A stretch of DNA of 64,000 bases, taken from positions 2,116,124 through 2,180,123 of the forward strand of contig NZ_CM001977.1 in the NCBI RefSeq assembly GCF_000406165.1. Reading direction: 5' to 3'. A program made the translations under genes and the position numbers. This document shows, piece by piece, positions 1 to 9,314 of the stretch (position 1 is its first letter; every line of letters starts with the position of its first letter). The DNA is from Dickeya zeae NCPPB 2538. GTDB lineage: Bacteria; Pseudomonadota; Gammaproteobacteria; Enterobacterales; Enterobacteriaceae. The notes beneath the pieces are model-generated. The model was not told where the DNA came from, searched no databases, and was given only the letters and a program-made list of their open reading frames with translations.

Positions 1-88
1 CGTCCAGGTGAAAACACACCGTGATTATGGTGATAATGAGCGGGTGACGTTGGGGCGATGGTCAGCCGGTTCGCCTGACAAGCGCTAA
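1..88 (+). CDS. prmC: PrmC C-terminus (partial)
   Basis: Only the last 28 codons are present, in the frame beginning at base 2 and ending in TAA at 86-88. The visible peptide contains RDYGDNERVTLGRW, which matches the end of the release-factor glutamine N5-methyltransferase PrmC (HemK) of E. coli. PrmC methylates the GGQ glutamine of RF1 and RF2. In enterobacteria prmC lies upstream of the sirB and kdsA genes, as it does here. The rest of the gene lies outside the window. Confidence 0.85.
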   Translation, partial: VQVKTHRDYGDNERVTLGRWSAGSPDKR

Positions 89-311
89 ACCTGTTGGGGC
101 CTCTGGTGGCACAACTTGAACAGGATCACATTGGTAATGATTAGCAGTCATTATCGCTTGAGGTTCCAGACAGAGCTGCTGACGAACACGCGATTTGGCA
201 TTATTATCGGATTCGCTGGCGCGACCGGACTCGCGGGGCGCGCGGGCAGCGGTTATGAAGTTCGCTTTTCAGGCGTGCAGCTGACGTTATCTTTGCTTTG
301 ATGGAATAACT
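89..311. other. prmC-sirB1 gap, no convincing gene
   Basis: E. coli has sirB2 (about 130 codons) between prmC and sirB1, but this gap is too short for it. One frame (116-301) is open for 61 codons, but its composition does not look like a protein. Another frame (91-258) reads like coding sequence but is broken by a TAG at 142-144. It could be a decayed remnant; I assign no gene. Confidence 0.5.
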
Positions 312-1121
312 ATGAGTTCTATTGCTGATTTTGAATTTAACCAGTCATCCTTAAGCGAAGGTGTGATCCTGGTTTCCCAGTCGATACGCCGCGATTTTTC
401 CGCGCAGGAAGTGAAGCAAACTCTGCAACAGCTTGTTGATGAAGCGCGAGCGACCATCTCCGCCGACTTGGATCAGGATCAACAACTGGAGCAGTTGATT
501 GAGCTCTTTTTCCATACCTGGGGTTTTGGCGGTGCCAGCGGTGTGTACCATTTGTCTGACGTGCTGTGGCTGGATAAAGTGCTGGCCACCCGACAAGGGA
601 TGCCGGTGTCGCTCGGGATTATCTTCCTGCATATCGCTCATCAGTTGGACTTGCCACTGATGCCCGTGATTTTCCCCACTCAACTGATTTTACGTGCGGA
701 TTGGCTCGATGATGAAATGTGGCTGATTAATCCGCTAAATGGCGACACGCTGAGCGAGCATGTGCTTGAGGTCTGGCTGAAAGGCAATATCGGCCTCTCT
801 GCCAGACTGCTGGATAGCGATCTGGATGAAGCGGAAAACGTGATGATTGTCCGCAAGCTGTTAGATACGCTCAAAGTCGCACTAATGGAAGAAAAGCAGA
901 TGGAGCTGGCGCTGCGTGCCAGTGAGGCTGTGCTGCAGTTTGACCCTGAAGACCCGTATGAAATTCGTGACCGTGGTTTGATTTATGCACAGTTAGACTG
1001 CGATCATATCGCGTTGTCAGATCTGAGTTACTTTGTAGAGCAGTGCCCGGAAGACCCGGTCAGCGACATGATCAAAAAACAGATTCACTCCATTGAACAT
1101 AAGCAGATTGTGCTGCATTAG
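312..1121 (+). CDS. sirB1: SirB1 family protein (transglutaminase-like plus TPR)
   Basis: 269 residues, the normal length for SirB1/YchA. The N-terminal two thirds resemble the transglutaminase-like core (residues about 40-170, with FHTWGFGG and GMPVSLGIIFLHIA stretches). The C-terminal part (about 180-260) is helical and TPR-like. The family sits next to kdsA across enterobacteria. Its biochemical role is unsettled; the name comes from an early screen for Salmonella invasion-gene regulators. It lies 56 bases before kdsA in the same direction, so co-transcription is likely. The ribosome binding site is weak. Confidence 0.88.
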   Translation: MSSIADFEFNQSSLSEGVILVSQSIRRDFSAQEVKQTLQQLVDEARATISADLDQDQQLEQLIELFFHTWGFGGASGVYHLSDVLWLDKVLATRQGMPVSLGIIFLHIAHQLDLPLMPVIFPTQLILRADWLDDEMWLINPLNGDTLSEHVLEVWLKGNIGLSARLLDSDLDEAENVMIVRKLLDTLKVALMEEKQMELALRASEAVLQFDPEDPYEIRDRGLIYAQLDCDHIALSDLSYFVEQCPEDPVSDMIKKQIHSIEHKQIVLH

Positions 1122-1177
1122 TTCGGGGCATAACCGGAAATCCGAATATCTGATTTATCCGACAATAAGGTAAGTTT

Positions 1178-2032
1178 ATGAATAATAAAGTGGTTAACAT
1201 CGGGTCCATCCCGGTCGGCAACCATCTGCCGTTTGTGCTGTTTGGCGGCATGAATGTGCTGGAATCCCGTGAACTGGCGATGCGAATTTGTGAACACTAT
1301 GTCACGGTGACGCAGAAACTGGGTATCCCCTATGTTTTCAAGGCTTCCTTTGATAAAGCAAACCGTTCCTCTATCCACTCTTACCGTGGTCCGGGTCTGG
1401 AAGAGGGGATGAAGATTTTTCAGGAGCTGAAGGACACCTTCGGCGTGAAAATCATTACCGATGTGCACGAACCACAGCAGGCTCAACCGGTCTCTGAGGT
1501 TGTTGATGTTATTCAGTTACCGGCCTTTCTGGCCCGCCAGACCGATCTGGTCGAGGCGATGGCCAAAACGGGCGCGGTTATCAATATCAAAAAACCACAG
1601 TTCATTAGCCCCGGTCAGGTCGGGAATATCGTGGATAAATTCCGAGAAGGTGGCAATGATCAGGTGATTTTATGCGATCGTGGCACCAACTTTGGTTATG
1701 ACAACCTGGTTGTAGATATGCTGGGCTTCAATGTCATGAAACAGGTTTCGCATGACGCACCGGTGATTTTTGATGTCACGCATGCACTGCAATGCCGCGA
1801 TCCGTTTGGTGCGGCATCAGGTGGACGCCGTGCTCAGGTTGCTGAACTGGCGCGTGCGGGTATGGCCGTTGGCATCGCCGGGTTGTTTATTGAAGCCCAC
1901 CCAGAACCGAACAGTGCCAGATGTGACGGTCCGTCGGCATTGCCGCTGGATAAACTGGAGCCGTTCCTGCAACAGATGAAAGCGATTGATGAACTGGTTA
2001 AAAATTTCCCGGAATTGGATACCAGTAATTAA
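1178..2032 (+). CDS. kdsA: 3-deoxy-8-phosphooctulonate (KDO-8-P) synthase
   Basis: 284 residues, identical in length to E. coli KdsA and nearly collinear with it. The enzyme condenses phosphoenolpyruvate with D-arabinose 5-phosphate to KDO-8-phosphate, an early step of lipopolysaccharide inner-core synthesis in the cytoplasm. Diagnostic stretches include FGGMNVLESRELAMRICE near the N-terminus, the PEP-binding KASFDKANRSS and IKKPQF segments, and DVTHALQCRDPFGAASGG. An AAGG ribosome site precedes the ATG. A strong bidirectional terminator follows. Confidence 0.98.
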   Translation: MNNKVVNIGSIPVGNHLPFVLFGGMNVLESRELAMRICEHYVTVTQKLGIPYVFKASFDKANRSSIHSYRGPGLEEGMKIFQELKDTFGVKIITDVHEPQQAQPVSEVVDVIQLPAFLARQTDLVEAMAKTGAVINIKKPQFISPGQVGNIVDKFREGGNDQVILCDRGTNFGYDNLVVDMLGFNVMKQVSHDAPVIFDVTHALQCRDPFGAASGGRRAQVAELARAGMAVGIAGLFIEAHPEPNSARCDGPSALPLDKLEPFLQQMKAIDELVKNFPELDTSN

Positions 2033-2048
2033 TCGACGTTTCAGACAC

Positions 2049-2076
2049 AAAAAAACCGCCAGATGGCGGTTTTTTT
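2049..2076. terminator. Bidirectional terminator, kdsA / ydgH
   Basis: ACCGCC and GGCGGT form a GC-rich stem with an AGAT loop. It is flanked by A residues on the left and T residues on the right, so it can end transcription from both the rightward kdsA and the leftward ydgH-like gene. Confidence 0.9.
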
Positions 2077-2094
2077 ATCCATCACGCACGGTGA

Positions 2095-3045
2095 TTATTT
2101 GTACAGGTCGGCGCCGATAGTGTAATGGTCGCCGTTTTCCTGCCACTGTTTGGTGATGTGGTAGAACTTGGCACCTTTCTTGTAAGCTCGCTTGGCTACG
2201 GCTTCAGAAATATCTGTCGGGCTGCTAAAGCTATCGCGGAAGCTAATGGAGTCAAACGGTGCCATCTGAGCGGCAGTGGCATTGTTGAGTTCCTGAATCT
2301 TGGTGCCATCCGGCATCGTTACCGTGTAACGGGAACCTACATTTGAAGACTGGGTCTGGAAGAAGTTACCCACCTTATCGCTCAGGCTTGAAGAGGTTGC
2401 AACACCGGGGATTTCCACTTTAGCTGCGGCAGCACCACCAGCAGCGACGGCGGCTTTACCGGCTTCGGAGTTGGCCGGGATCAGGTCCGGGCTCTGCACC
2501 TGACGCTTGGGCGCGTCTTTCTTGTAGATAAACGCTGTGATGCTTTGGGTAGTCCCGCTAGAATTGATATCTGCCTGACGAACGATATAGAACGAGTAAG
2601 CGCCTTTTTTCTTGGCTGCACTACCGATGGCTTCGCTGACTTCCGGTTGGTTACTGAATGCACCGTTTACCGTGACAGTGTCGTAAGGTTCCAGACGTAC
2701 CGCCTCATCTTTCGGCAGTTCCTGAACGCCACTGAATTCACGGTGAGAAGTATCTTTGACGGCAGCAGGCGCATCTTTTTTATACAAATCGACGGTTACC
2801 TGCCAACGGCCACCGTTAACTTCGGAAGTACCCTGAATGTAAAACGCCGCTGCGCCGCTCTCATCTGCCTTTTGGGAGGCCGCCGTAGCCGCTTCATAAA
2901 TAGCATCGTAACGACCATAAAAGGTAATACGCTTAAAGGGCTGTAGTGATTGTGCTTTTTCTGGCGTAAGTTCCTGCGCAGCCTGCGTCGAAAACGCTAC
3001 TATTGATAGGAGTGTGGATGCAACAACGCTAGTTCTCAGCTTCAT
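2095..3045 (-). CDS. ydgH: YdgH-like periplasmic protein, three DUF1471 repeats
   Basis: 316 residues from the ATG at 3045, chosen because AAAGGA lies just upstream and a signal peptide begins there (MKLRTSVVASTLLSIVAFSTQA). The open frame extends further upstream without an SD. Three repeats of the DUF1471 (YhcN/BhsA/McbA) type follow, near residues 35-100, 115-185 and 235-310; each has a Phe-Tyr segment and ends in a LYK or IYK-like motif. E. coli YdgH has the same architecture and is also divergent from pntA. The family is linked to stress and biofilm phenotypes; the molecular role is unknown. Confidence 0.9.
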   Translation of the reverse strand: MKLRTSVVASTLLSIVAFSTQAAQELTPEKAQSLQPFKRITFYGRYDAIYEAATAASQKADESGAAAFYIQGTSEVNGGRWQVTVDLYKKDAPAAVKDTSHREFSGVQELPKDEAVRLEPYDTVTVNGAFSNQPEVSEAIGSAAKKKGAYSFYIVRQADINSSGTTQSITAFIYKKDAPKRQVQSPDLIPANSEAGKAAVAAGGAAAAKVEIPGVATSSSLSDKVGNFFQTQSSNVGSRYTVTMPDGTKIQELNNATAAQMAPFDSISFRDSFSSPTDISEAVAKRAYKKGAKFYHITKQWQENGDHYTIGADLYK

Positions 3046-3556
3046 AAAAAATCCTTTCGCCTGACGCATACGGTGAATACGTTCCAAGCCATCTTTATGT
3101 GGTAGCCGCTGATTATGGCATGGAACCTGATGTTATGCCTCTGCATTTTAAGCCAAATCTTACAAAATCATGCGCGAATAGCAGAGAAAGAGAAAAATGA
3201 AAATAATCACCATTAATAATCGAATTCATTTTATAAACGATATTTATCGCAATTAATGCAGTTAACAAAGCGTTAACAGCGATTTTTTGTGAGGCGTCTT
3301 TGAATATTGTTGTAGCAATAATGGTAGAAAAACTTGTTTTAGCTGTGATTTTTGACCGTAAATGGGCATAGCTGCCTGTCATAACTCTGCTTTTAGAACG
3401 TAATGGTTTTAGCAGTGGATCATTAATTCCATTTTAAGTAGGTTATAAAGGGACTTATCGCTGCCGCCGCGGGTGCTGGTAACAGCGACAAGTCATTTTT
3501 CAAGTGATTGACATAGCCTATTATAAAACCTTCGTGACAACGAAAAGGGATTCACA
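3046..3556. other. ydgH-pntA divergent intergenic region
   Basis: 511 bases of AT-rich DNA between two divergent genes. It should hold the promoters of both. An open frame on the minus strand (3113-3382) has no ribosome site or protein-like composition and is rejected. I see no clear operator palindrome. Confidence 0.5.
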
Positions 3557-5086
3557 ATGCGTATTGGTGTACCAAAAGAGAGGTTGGCCAATGAAGCCCG
3601 TGTCGCAGCCACGCCAAAAACGGTGGAGCAACTGCTGAAACTGGGCTTTGAGGTCGCTATTGAACGTGGGGCGGGCAAACCGGCCAGTTTCGATGACAGT
3701 GCTTACGAGCAAGCTGGCGCGATAATTCTGGATACAGCGGAGATCTGGCAGAGCGATATTCTGTTCAAGGTGAATGCGCCGCTGGATGAAGAAATAGAGT
3801 TAACCCGTGCTGGCAGCACGATCATTAGTTTCATCTGGCCTGCTCAGAATCCGGCGTTGCTGGAAAAACTGGCGGCACGTCAGGTGACCGTTCTGGCGAT
3901 GGATTCTGTGCCGCGTATTTCCCGTGCCCAGTCCATGGATGCGCTGAGCTCGATGGCAAACATTGCCGGGTATCGTGCCATTGTTGAAGCGGCGCATGAG
4001 TTTGGCCGTTTCTTTACCGGTCAGATAACGGCGGCAGGTAAAGTACCACCGGCGAAGGTGATGATCATCGGTGCTGGTGTGGCAGGGCTTGCCGCGATCG
4101 GGGCTGCTGGAAGCCTGGGTGCCATCGTTCGTGCATTTGATACACGCCCGGAAGTAAAAGAGCAGGTTAAAAGCATGGGCGCCGAATTCCTGGAGCTGGA
4201 ATTCGAAGAAGAAGCCGGCAGTGGCGATGGTTACGCCAAAGTCATGTCTGAAGCCTTTATCAAGGCAGAAATGGCGTTGTTCGCGGCACAGGCTCAAGAG
4301 GTGGATATTATCGTCACCACTGCGCTGATCCCGGGCAAACCGGCACCGCGACTGATCACCCGTGAAATGGTGCAAAGCATGAAACCCGGCAGTGTGATTG
4401 TCGACCTGGCAGCACAGACCGGTGGTAACTGTGAGCTGACCGTTGCTGATCAGGTTACGGTGACAGAAAACGGCGTGAAGATCATCGGTTATACCGATTT
4501 GCCCAGTCGCCTGCCGACCCAGTCGTCACAGTTGTACGGCACTAACCTGGTGAATCTGCTGAAGCTGTTGTGTAAAGAGAAGAACGGCGAAATCGATATT
4601 GATTTCGGAGATAACGTTATTCGCGGTGTAACGGTGGTTAAATCGGGTGAAATCACCTGGCCAGCCCCGCCGATTCAGGTTTCGGCACAACCGCAGCAGG
4701 CTAAACCGGCAGCAGCGGCTGCACCGAAAGAAGCGAAACCCGCTTCGCCCTGGAAGAAATTTATCTTCATCGCGTTGGCGATAGTGTTGTTTGGCTGGCT
4801 GGCAAACGTGGCACCGAAAGAGTTCCTGTCTCACTTCACGGTATTTGCGCTGTCTTGCGTGGTGGGATACTACGTGGTCTGGAACGTCAGTCACGCGCTG
4901 CACACGCCATTGATGTCGGTCACCAATGCGATTTCCGGCATTATTGTGGTGGGGGCGTTGTTGCAGATTGGGCATGGGGGATGGGTATCTTTTCTCTCCT
5001 TTATCGCCGTGCTGATCGCCAGCATCAATATTTTCGGCGGGTTTACCGTCACTCAGCGCATGCTGAAAATGTTCCGTAAGAATTAA
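3557..5086 (+). CDS. pntA: NAD(P) transhydrogenase subunit alpha
   Basis: 509 residues. PntA carries the NAD(H)-binding domain of the proton-translocating transhydrogenase, which makes NADPH from NADH using the proton-motive force. The start MRIGVPKER is typical of the AlaDH/PNT N-terminal domain. The Rossmann motif GAGVAG lies at residues 172-177. An Ala/Pro/Lys-rich linker (about 375-400) leads to four membrane helices in the last 110 residues. AAGGGA precedes the ATG. pntB follows after 10 bases, so the two form an operon. Confidence 0.98.
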   Translation: MRIGVPKERLANEARVAATPKTVEQLLKLGFEVAIERGAGKPASFDDSAYEQAGAIILDTAEIWQSDILFKVNAPLDEEIELTRAGSTIISFIWPAQNPALLEKLAARQVTVLAMDSVPRISRAQSMDALSSMANIAGYRAIVEAAHEFGRFFTGQITAAGKVPPAKVMIIGAGVAGLAAIGAAGSLGAIVRAFDTRPEVKEQVKSMGAEFLELEFEEEAGSGDGYAKVMSEAFIKAEMALFAAQAQEVDIIVTTALIPGKPAPRLITREMVQSMKPGSVIVDLAAQTGGNCELTVADQVTVTENGVKIIGYTDLPSRLPTQSSQLYGTNLVNLLKLLCKEKNGEIDIDFGDNVIRGVTVVKSGEITWPAPPIQVSAQPQQAKPAAAAAPKEAKPASPWKKFIFIALAIVLFGWLANVAPKEFLSHFTVFALSCVVGYYVVWNVSHALHTPLMSVTNAISGIIVVGALLQIGHGGWVSFLSFIAVLIASINIFGGFTVTQRMLKMFRKN

Positions 5087-5096
5087 GGGGTAACGG

Positions 5097-6485
5097 ATGT
5101 CTGGAGGATTAGTGACAGCAGCATACATCGTTGCTGCAATTCTGTTTATTTTCAGCCTGGCTGGTTTATCCAAACACGAGACGTCCCGTCAGGGGAACAT
5201 TTTCGGTATTAGCGGGATGGCCATTGCACTGTTGGCGACCATCCTGGGGCCGCATGCCGGGAACGTAGGCTGGATTCTCGTAGCGATGGTGATCGGTGGC
5301 ACTGTCGGTGTGCGCCTGGCTCGCAAGGTAGAAATGACCGAAATGCCGGAGCTGGTAGCGATTCTGCACAGCTTTGTTGGCCTGGCGGCGGTACTGGTCG
5401 GCTTCAACAGCTTTATTGGCGAAGCCGATATTGCTGAACCCATCATGGAAAATATCCATCTGACCGAAGTATTTTTGGGTATTTTCATCGGTGCGGTGAC
5501 CTTTACCGGTTCGATTGTCGCGTTTGGTAAACTGCGTGGTTTGATTTCATCGAAACCACTGATGCTGCCTAATCGCCATAAGCTGAATCTGTTGGCGTTG
5601 GTACTGTCATTCCTGTTGTTGCTGGTGTTTGTCAAAACCGGCAGTGCTGGAATGCAGGCATTCGCGTTGCTGCTGATGACGCTGATTGCGCTGGCGTTCG
5701 GCTGGCATCTGGTGGCCTCTATCGGTGGCGCGGATATGCCGGTGGTGGTTTCCATGCTGAACTCCTATTCAGGGTGGGCGGCCGCGGCGGCAGGTTTTAT
5801 GCTGAGCAATGACCTGCTCATCGTGACCGGTGCGCTGGTGGGTTCTTCTGGTGCGATTCTGTCTTACATCATGTGCAAGGCGATGAACCGCTCGTTCATT
5901 AGCGTTATTGCTGGCGGTTTCGGTACGGACGGCTCTTCGGCGGGTAGTGATGAAGCCGTGGGTGAACATCGTGAAACCACCGCAGAAGAGGTTGCAGAAC
6001 TGCTGAAAAACTCTACCTCGGTGATTATTACGCCGGGATATGGTATGGCGGTGGCGCAGGCCCAATACCCGGTGCATGACATTACCGCTAAACTGCGTGC
6101 TCGCGGCATTACGGTTCGCTTTGGTATTCACCCGGTTGCCGGTCGTCTGCCTGGGCACATGAACGTTCTGCTGGCGGAAGCGAAAGTGCCTTACGATATC
6201 GTGCTGGAAATGGATGAAATCAATGACGATTTCACCGATACCGATACCGTGTTGGTGATTGGCGCTAACGACACCGTTAACCCTGCCGCTCAGGAAGATC
6301 CACACAGTCCTATTGCGGGTATGCCGGTACTGGAAGTCTGGAAAGCGCAGAATGTTATCGTGTTTAAGCGCTCGATGAATACCGGCTATGCTGGTGTGCA
6401 GAATCCGCTGTTCTTTAAAGAGAACACCCAAATGCTGTTCGGCGATGCCAAAGAAAGCGTGGAAGCGATTCTGAAAGCGTTGTAA
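5097..6485 (+). CDS. pntB: NAD(P) transhydrogenase subunit beta
   Basis: 462 residues, the same as E. coli PntB. The N-terminal half holds about nine membrane helices forming the proton channel with PntA. The C-terminal domain (about 290-462) binds NADP(H); the segment TPGYGMAVAQAQYPV and the later GANDTVNPAA are its nucleotide-binding loops. It is translated from an ATG with a GGGG-type ribosome site 10 bases after pntA and ends before a strong terminator. Confidence 0.98.
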   Translation: MSGGLVTAAYIVAAILFIFSLAGLSKHETSRQGNIFGISGMAIALLATILGPHAGNVGWILVAMVIGGTVGVRLARKVEMTEMPELVAILHSFVGLAAVLVGFNSFIGEADIAEPIMENIHLTEVFLGIFIGAVTFTGSIVAFGKLRGLISSKPLMLPNRHKLNLLALVLSFLLLLVFVKTGSAGMQAFALLLMTLIALAFGWHLVASIGGADMPVVVSMLNSYSGWAAAAAGFMLSNDLLIVTGALVGSSGAILSYIMCKAMNRSFISVIAGGFGTDGSSAGSDEAVGEHRETTAEEVAELLKNSTSVIITPGYGMAVAQAQYPVHDITAKLRARGITVRFGIHPVAGRLPGHMNVLLAEAKVPYDIVLEMDEINDDFTDTDTVLVIGANDTVNPAAQEDPHSPIAGMPVLEVWKAQNVIVFKRSMNTGYAGVQNPLFFKENTQMLFGDAKESVEAILKAL

Positions 6486-6515
6486 GTCAGCATCAATTCG
6501 ATGAAACATCCGTAA

Positions 6516-6544
6516 AACAACAGGGGCCGATGGCCCCTGTTGTT
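6516..6544. terminator. Terminator between pntB and uspE
   Basis: A 13-base perfect stem, AACAACAGGGGCC with its complement around a GAT loop, lies between the convergent genes pntB and uspE. T residues flank it on both strands, so it probably works in both directions. Confidence 0.88.
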
Positions 6545-6580
6545 ATTGAGAGTAGTGACTGAGCGTGATAAGCGTAGCGG

Positions 6581-7552
6581 TCAGTTGGTTTTCTCCTGAC
6601 TACCCGCGTCATTTTCACCCTGCAATGTGACCGGCGAAACAAAGTCGTCCGGTTTAATGGCCAGCAAATCGCATTTTAGGTGATCGATCACGTGTTCTAC
6701 CGTGTTGCCGATAAACGCAGCAGACAGGCCGGTGCGCCCAAGCGATCCCAACACCACTACCCCAGCCTGCAGATGTTCCGCCAGGTCGGGAATGACCTCT
6801 TCCGGCAAACCTTTTTCCACATGGGTGACGCGTTCATCCAAATTGAACTTCTGTCGCAGAGACTTCATCGCCAGCAGGTGTTGGCCGCGGATAGCTCCGT
6901 TATAGACGCCGGGGTCGAAATCCGGCAGTTCAATGGCGATATTGATGGGGGTGACCGGATAAGCGCCGACCAGGTGGACTTCGGTTTGGTTAACCTGACG
7001 AGCTAAATCCAGCGCTTCGGATACCAGTTTTATATTAAGCGGGTCGTGATAGGGGTCTTCACTCGCCAGATTGACTGCCACCAGGGCGCGGCTGTCTTCC
7101 GGCCAGGGCTGGTCTTTCACCATCCAGACCGGGCAAGGACATTTACGCAGTAACTGCCAGTCGGTCGGGGTGAAAATCACCGCCTCCAGCCTGTCGTGCT
7201 GGTGAGCCATTTTGAGCAATAAATCGTGCTTACCGGCAATCACCTCCTGAATAATGGCTTCATAAGGTTTGTTATGCCAGACGACCTTGATATCAATGGG
7301 GATCCCCGCATCAAGGTAGTATTTACACTGTTCCGCAATCCATTCGGTTCGTTGGGCGATAACCCCTTGTCTCATCTCGGTTCGTTCATCCGGAGAAAGC
7401 AGGGTAGTCATTTCGTAGGAAAAGTCGTAGATAGGCAAAAACGCCTTAATACGACCACCAAGCCGCTGGACCAGATAAACGGCCCGTCTCAGCGCGGGCT
7501 GGTCATCCTGATTGGGGTCAATAGCTACCAGTAAATTCTGATACTTCGCCAT
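6581..7552 (-). CDS. uspE: Universal stress protein E
   Basis: 323 residues with two tandem Usp domains (about 3-150 and 160-300), as in E. coli UspE. The start MAKYQNLLVAIDPNQDDQPALRRA is characteristic, and the second domain contains GSLGRTGLSAAFIGNTVEHV, the usual nucleotide-binding signature. Usp proteins accumulate under growth arrest and stress; UspE also affects motility and adhesion in E. coli. GGAGGAG precedes the ATG. The order uspE-fnr-ogt is conserved with E. coli. Confidence 0.95.
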   Translation of the reverse strand: MAKYQNLLVAIDPNQDDQPALRRAVYLVQRLGGRIKAFLPIYDFSYEMTTLLSPDERTEMRQGVIAQRTEWIAEQCKYYLDAGIPIDIKVVWHNKPYEAIIQEVIAGKHDLLLKMAHQHDRLEAVIFTPTDWQLLRKCPCPVWMVKDQPWPEDSRALVAVNLASEDPYHDPLNIKLVSEALDLARQVNQTEVHLVGAYPVTPINIAIELPDFDPGVYNGAIRGQHLLAMKSLRQKFNLDERVTHVEKGLPEEVIPDLAEHLQAGVVVLGSLGRTGLSAAFIGNTVEHVIDHLKCDLLAIKPDDFVSPVTLQGENDAGSQEKTN

Positions 7553-7636
7553 AGCTCCTCCTGTTGGCTGTCACTCTGCAGCCTGCCCGTTAAGAGTAAC
7601 GCAAGGAAATCGCTTTGAACAATACGATGAGCGCGA

Positions 7637-7670
7637 CCGGATCAACAATTCAGAGCAATCATTGATCCGG
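7637..7670. repeat. Inverted repeat between fnr and uspE
   Basis: The 9-base arms CCGGATCAA (7637-7645) and TTGATCCGG (7662-7670) are separated by 16 bases, just after the fnr stop and before the uspE start. No T-run follows on the minus strand. It could be a weak fnr terminator or an operator in the uspE promoter. Confidence 0.5.
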
Positions 7671-7686
7671 CGCTGTACAGGGGGTG

Positions 7687-8439
7687 TTAAGCTTTAGTAC
7701 GTGATGAGCCCGCCAGTTCGGCCAGCAGCTCATTATTCTCGATAGTGATGTACTTACCTTTCACGGCCAGCATACCGCTTTTCTGGAAGCGACCGAGCAG
7801 GCGACTGATAGTTTCTACCGTCAGACCCAGATAGTTGCCGATATCACCGCGAGTCATGGTCAGCCGGAATTCACGAGGTGAAAAACCACGCTGGGCAAAA
7901 CGACGGGAAAGGTTGTAGATAAAGGCGGCCAGGCGTTCTTCGGCGTTCTTTTTCGACAATAGCAGGATCATGTCCTGATCGCCACGAATTTCGCCGCTCA
8001 TCAGCCGCATCATTTGCTGACGCAAGTTGGGCATTTTACCGGATAAGTCGTCCAGCGTTTCAAATGGGATTTCACACACCATGGACGTTTCCAGGGCCTG
8101 AGCGAAACTGGGGTGCTGAGCGCCACCGATAGCGTCAAACCCAACCAGATCGCCTGCCAGATGGAAACCGGTGATTTGTTCATCGCCTTGTTCGGTGATG
8201 GTGTAGCTTTTGATGGTGCCTGAGCGGATAGCATACAGTGATTTCAGTTCATCACCGGCCTTGAACAACGCTTGCCCTTTCTGGATGGGTTTTTTCCTTT
8301 CGATAATGTTGTCGAGTTGGTCGAGTTCATGCTCGTTCAGTGTGAAAGGAATACACAGCTGGCTGATGCTGCAATCCTGACAGTGGATTGCGCAGCCGCC
8401 AGACTGAATGCGTCGGATTATTCGCTTTTCAGGAATCAT
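7687..8439 (-). CDS. fnr: FNR, oxygen-sensing global regulator
   Basis: 250 residues, almost identical to E. coli FNR over its full length. Cys20, Cys23 and Cys29 plus Cys122 (in SMVCEIP) ligate the oxygen-labile [4Fe-4S] cluster, and all four are present. A cyclic-nucleotide-type beta barrel, a dimerisation helix (MRLMSGEIRGDQDMILLL) and a helix-turn-helix whose recognition helix contains TVETISRLL follow. FNR switches anaerobic respiration and fermentation genes. An FNR-box-like site lies directly upstream, suggesting autoregulation. Confidence 0.98.
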   Translation of the reverse strand: MIPEKRIIRRIQSGGCAIHCQDCSISQLCIPFTLNEHELDQLDNIIERKKPIQKGQALFKAGDELKSLYAIRSGTIKSYTITEQGDEQITGFHLAGDLVGFDAIGGAQHPSFAQALETSMVCEIPFETLDDLSGKMPNLRQQMMRLMSGEIRGDQDMILLLSKKNAEERLAAFIYNLSRRFAQRGFSPREFRLTMTRGDIGNYLGLTVETISRLLGRFQKSGMLAVKGKYITIENNELLAELAGSSRTKA

Positions 8440-8459
8440 AGACTTTACTCAGGCGATAA

Positions 8460-8473
8460 TTGATATTGGTCAA
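8460..8473. promoter_or_regulatory. Putative FNR box upstream of fnr
   Basis: TTGATATTGGTCAA differs from the FNR consensus TTGATNNNNATCAA at one position. It lies 20 bases upstream of the fnr start codon, a position that fits repression by FNR of its own gene, as is known in E. coli. Confidence 0.65.
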
Positions 8474-8602
8474 TTTTAACAGCTTTTATTGGGTCTGATA
8501 AGATCTGCTATCTCTGGAACTGACAAGTAAATAGTGAGCTTATTAATATTTTTGGCACGATATTTGGATTCTTCGCCTCACCACTCGCGGATTTTCACTA
8601 AC

Positions 8603-9142
8603 TTAGCGTCTGCTATTGAATAAATCTTGCTGTGGTAAATACCCTTCGTGGGTTAATAACCATTGTTTACGATGAATGCCGCCGGCGTAACCGGTGAGCG
8701 TACCTCGCGCACCAATAACACGATGGCAGGGGACGACAATACTGATGGGATTGGAACCATTGGCCAGTCCAACGGCGCGGGCGGCACCTGGTTGCCCGAG
8801 TCTGACAGCCAGTTCACCGTAAGTGGTTGTCGTGCCACAAGGTATGGTACGAAGCGCCTGCCAGACCTGATGTTGGAAGTCAGTGCCTGCAGCCGCGACT
8901 GGCAAGGTCTCAATAATCTTCAGGTCGCCTGCGAAATAGGCAGATAACGCATCGGTCAATTGACCGGGGTTATTACAGGTTTTTAACACGAACGGGTCAT
9001 GGCGGTAACGCTTATTCAGCGATTGATATAAATTTTCTTCATATTCACGCCATTCCACCGCTCTAAGGTGATAATTTTCATCAGCAATCAATAATAATTC
9101 CCCAATGGGCGTGGGGAGCGTATCAAATAAAAATGTCTGCAT
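8603..9142 (-). CDS. ogt: Methylated-DNA--cysteine methyltransferase Ogt
   Basis: 179 residues. Ogt removes methyl groups from O6-methylguanine and O4-methylthymine by transferring them to its own cysteine. The active-site motif PCHRV has Cys139, the same number as in E. coli Ogt. A ribonuclease-like N-terminal domain and the DNA-binding helix around TTYGELAVRLGQPGAARAVG are intact. It is encoded upstream of fnr in the same direction, as in E. coli, with a 163-base gap that carries the fnr promoter. Confidence 0.96.
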   Translation of the reverse strand: MQTFLFDTLPTPIGELLLIADENYHLRAVEWREYEENLYQSLNKRYRHDPFVLKTCNNPGQLTDALSAYFAGDLKIIETLPVAAAGTDFQHQVWQALRTIPCGTTTTYGELAVRLGQPGAARAVGLANGSNPISIVVPCHRVIGARGTLTGYAGGIHRKQWLLTHEGYLPQQDLFNSRR

Positions 9143-9314
9143 GGATATCGTGTTATGTAACGTCAGCCAATAACAGTGACGTGGTAACCAGATTTAAGCG
9201 TGGGCGCATTGTCGCTTTAATAGCAACATCTGTCACATAAAAACTGCATGATTTTGAGAAAGGGCTGGAGGTGATAGCCGGGTACACGGCCAGCACCTCC
9301 AGGGAATTGCAGAC

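Noticed and set aside
116..301. 61-codon open frame between prmC and sirB1
   Set aside because: No ribosome site, Gly-rich low-complexity translation, and no match to any family I know.
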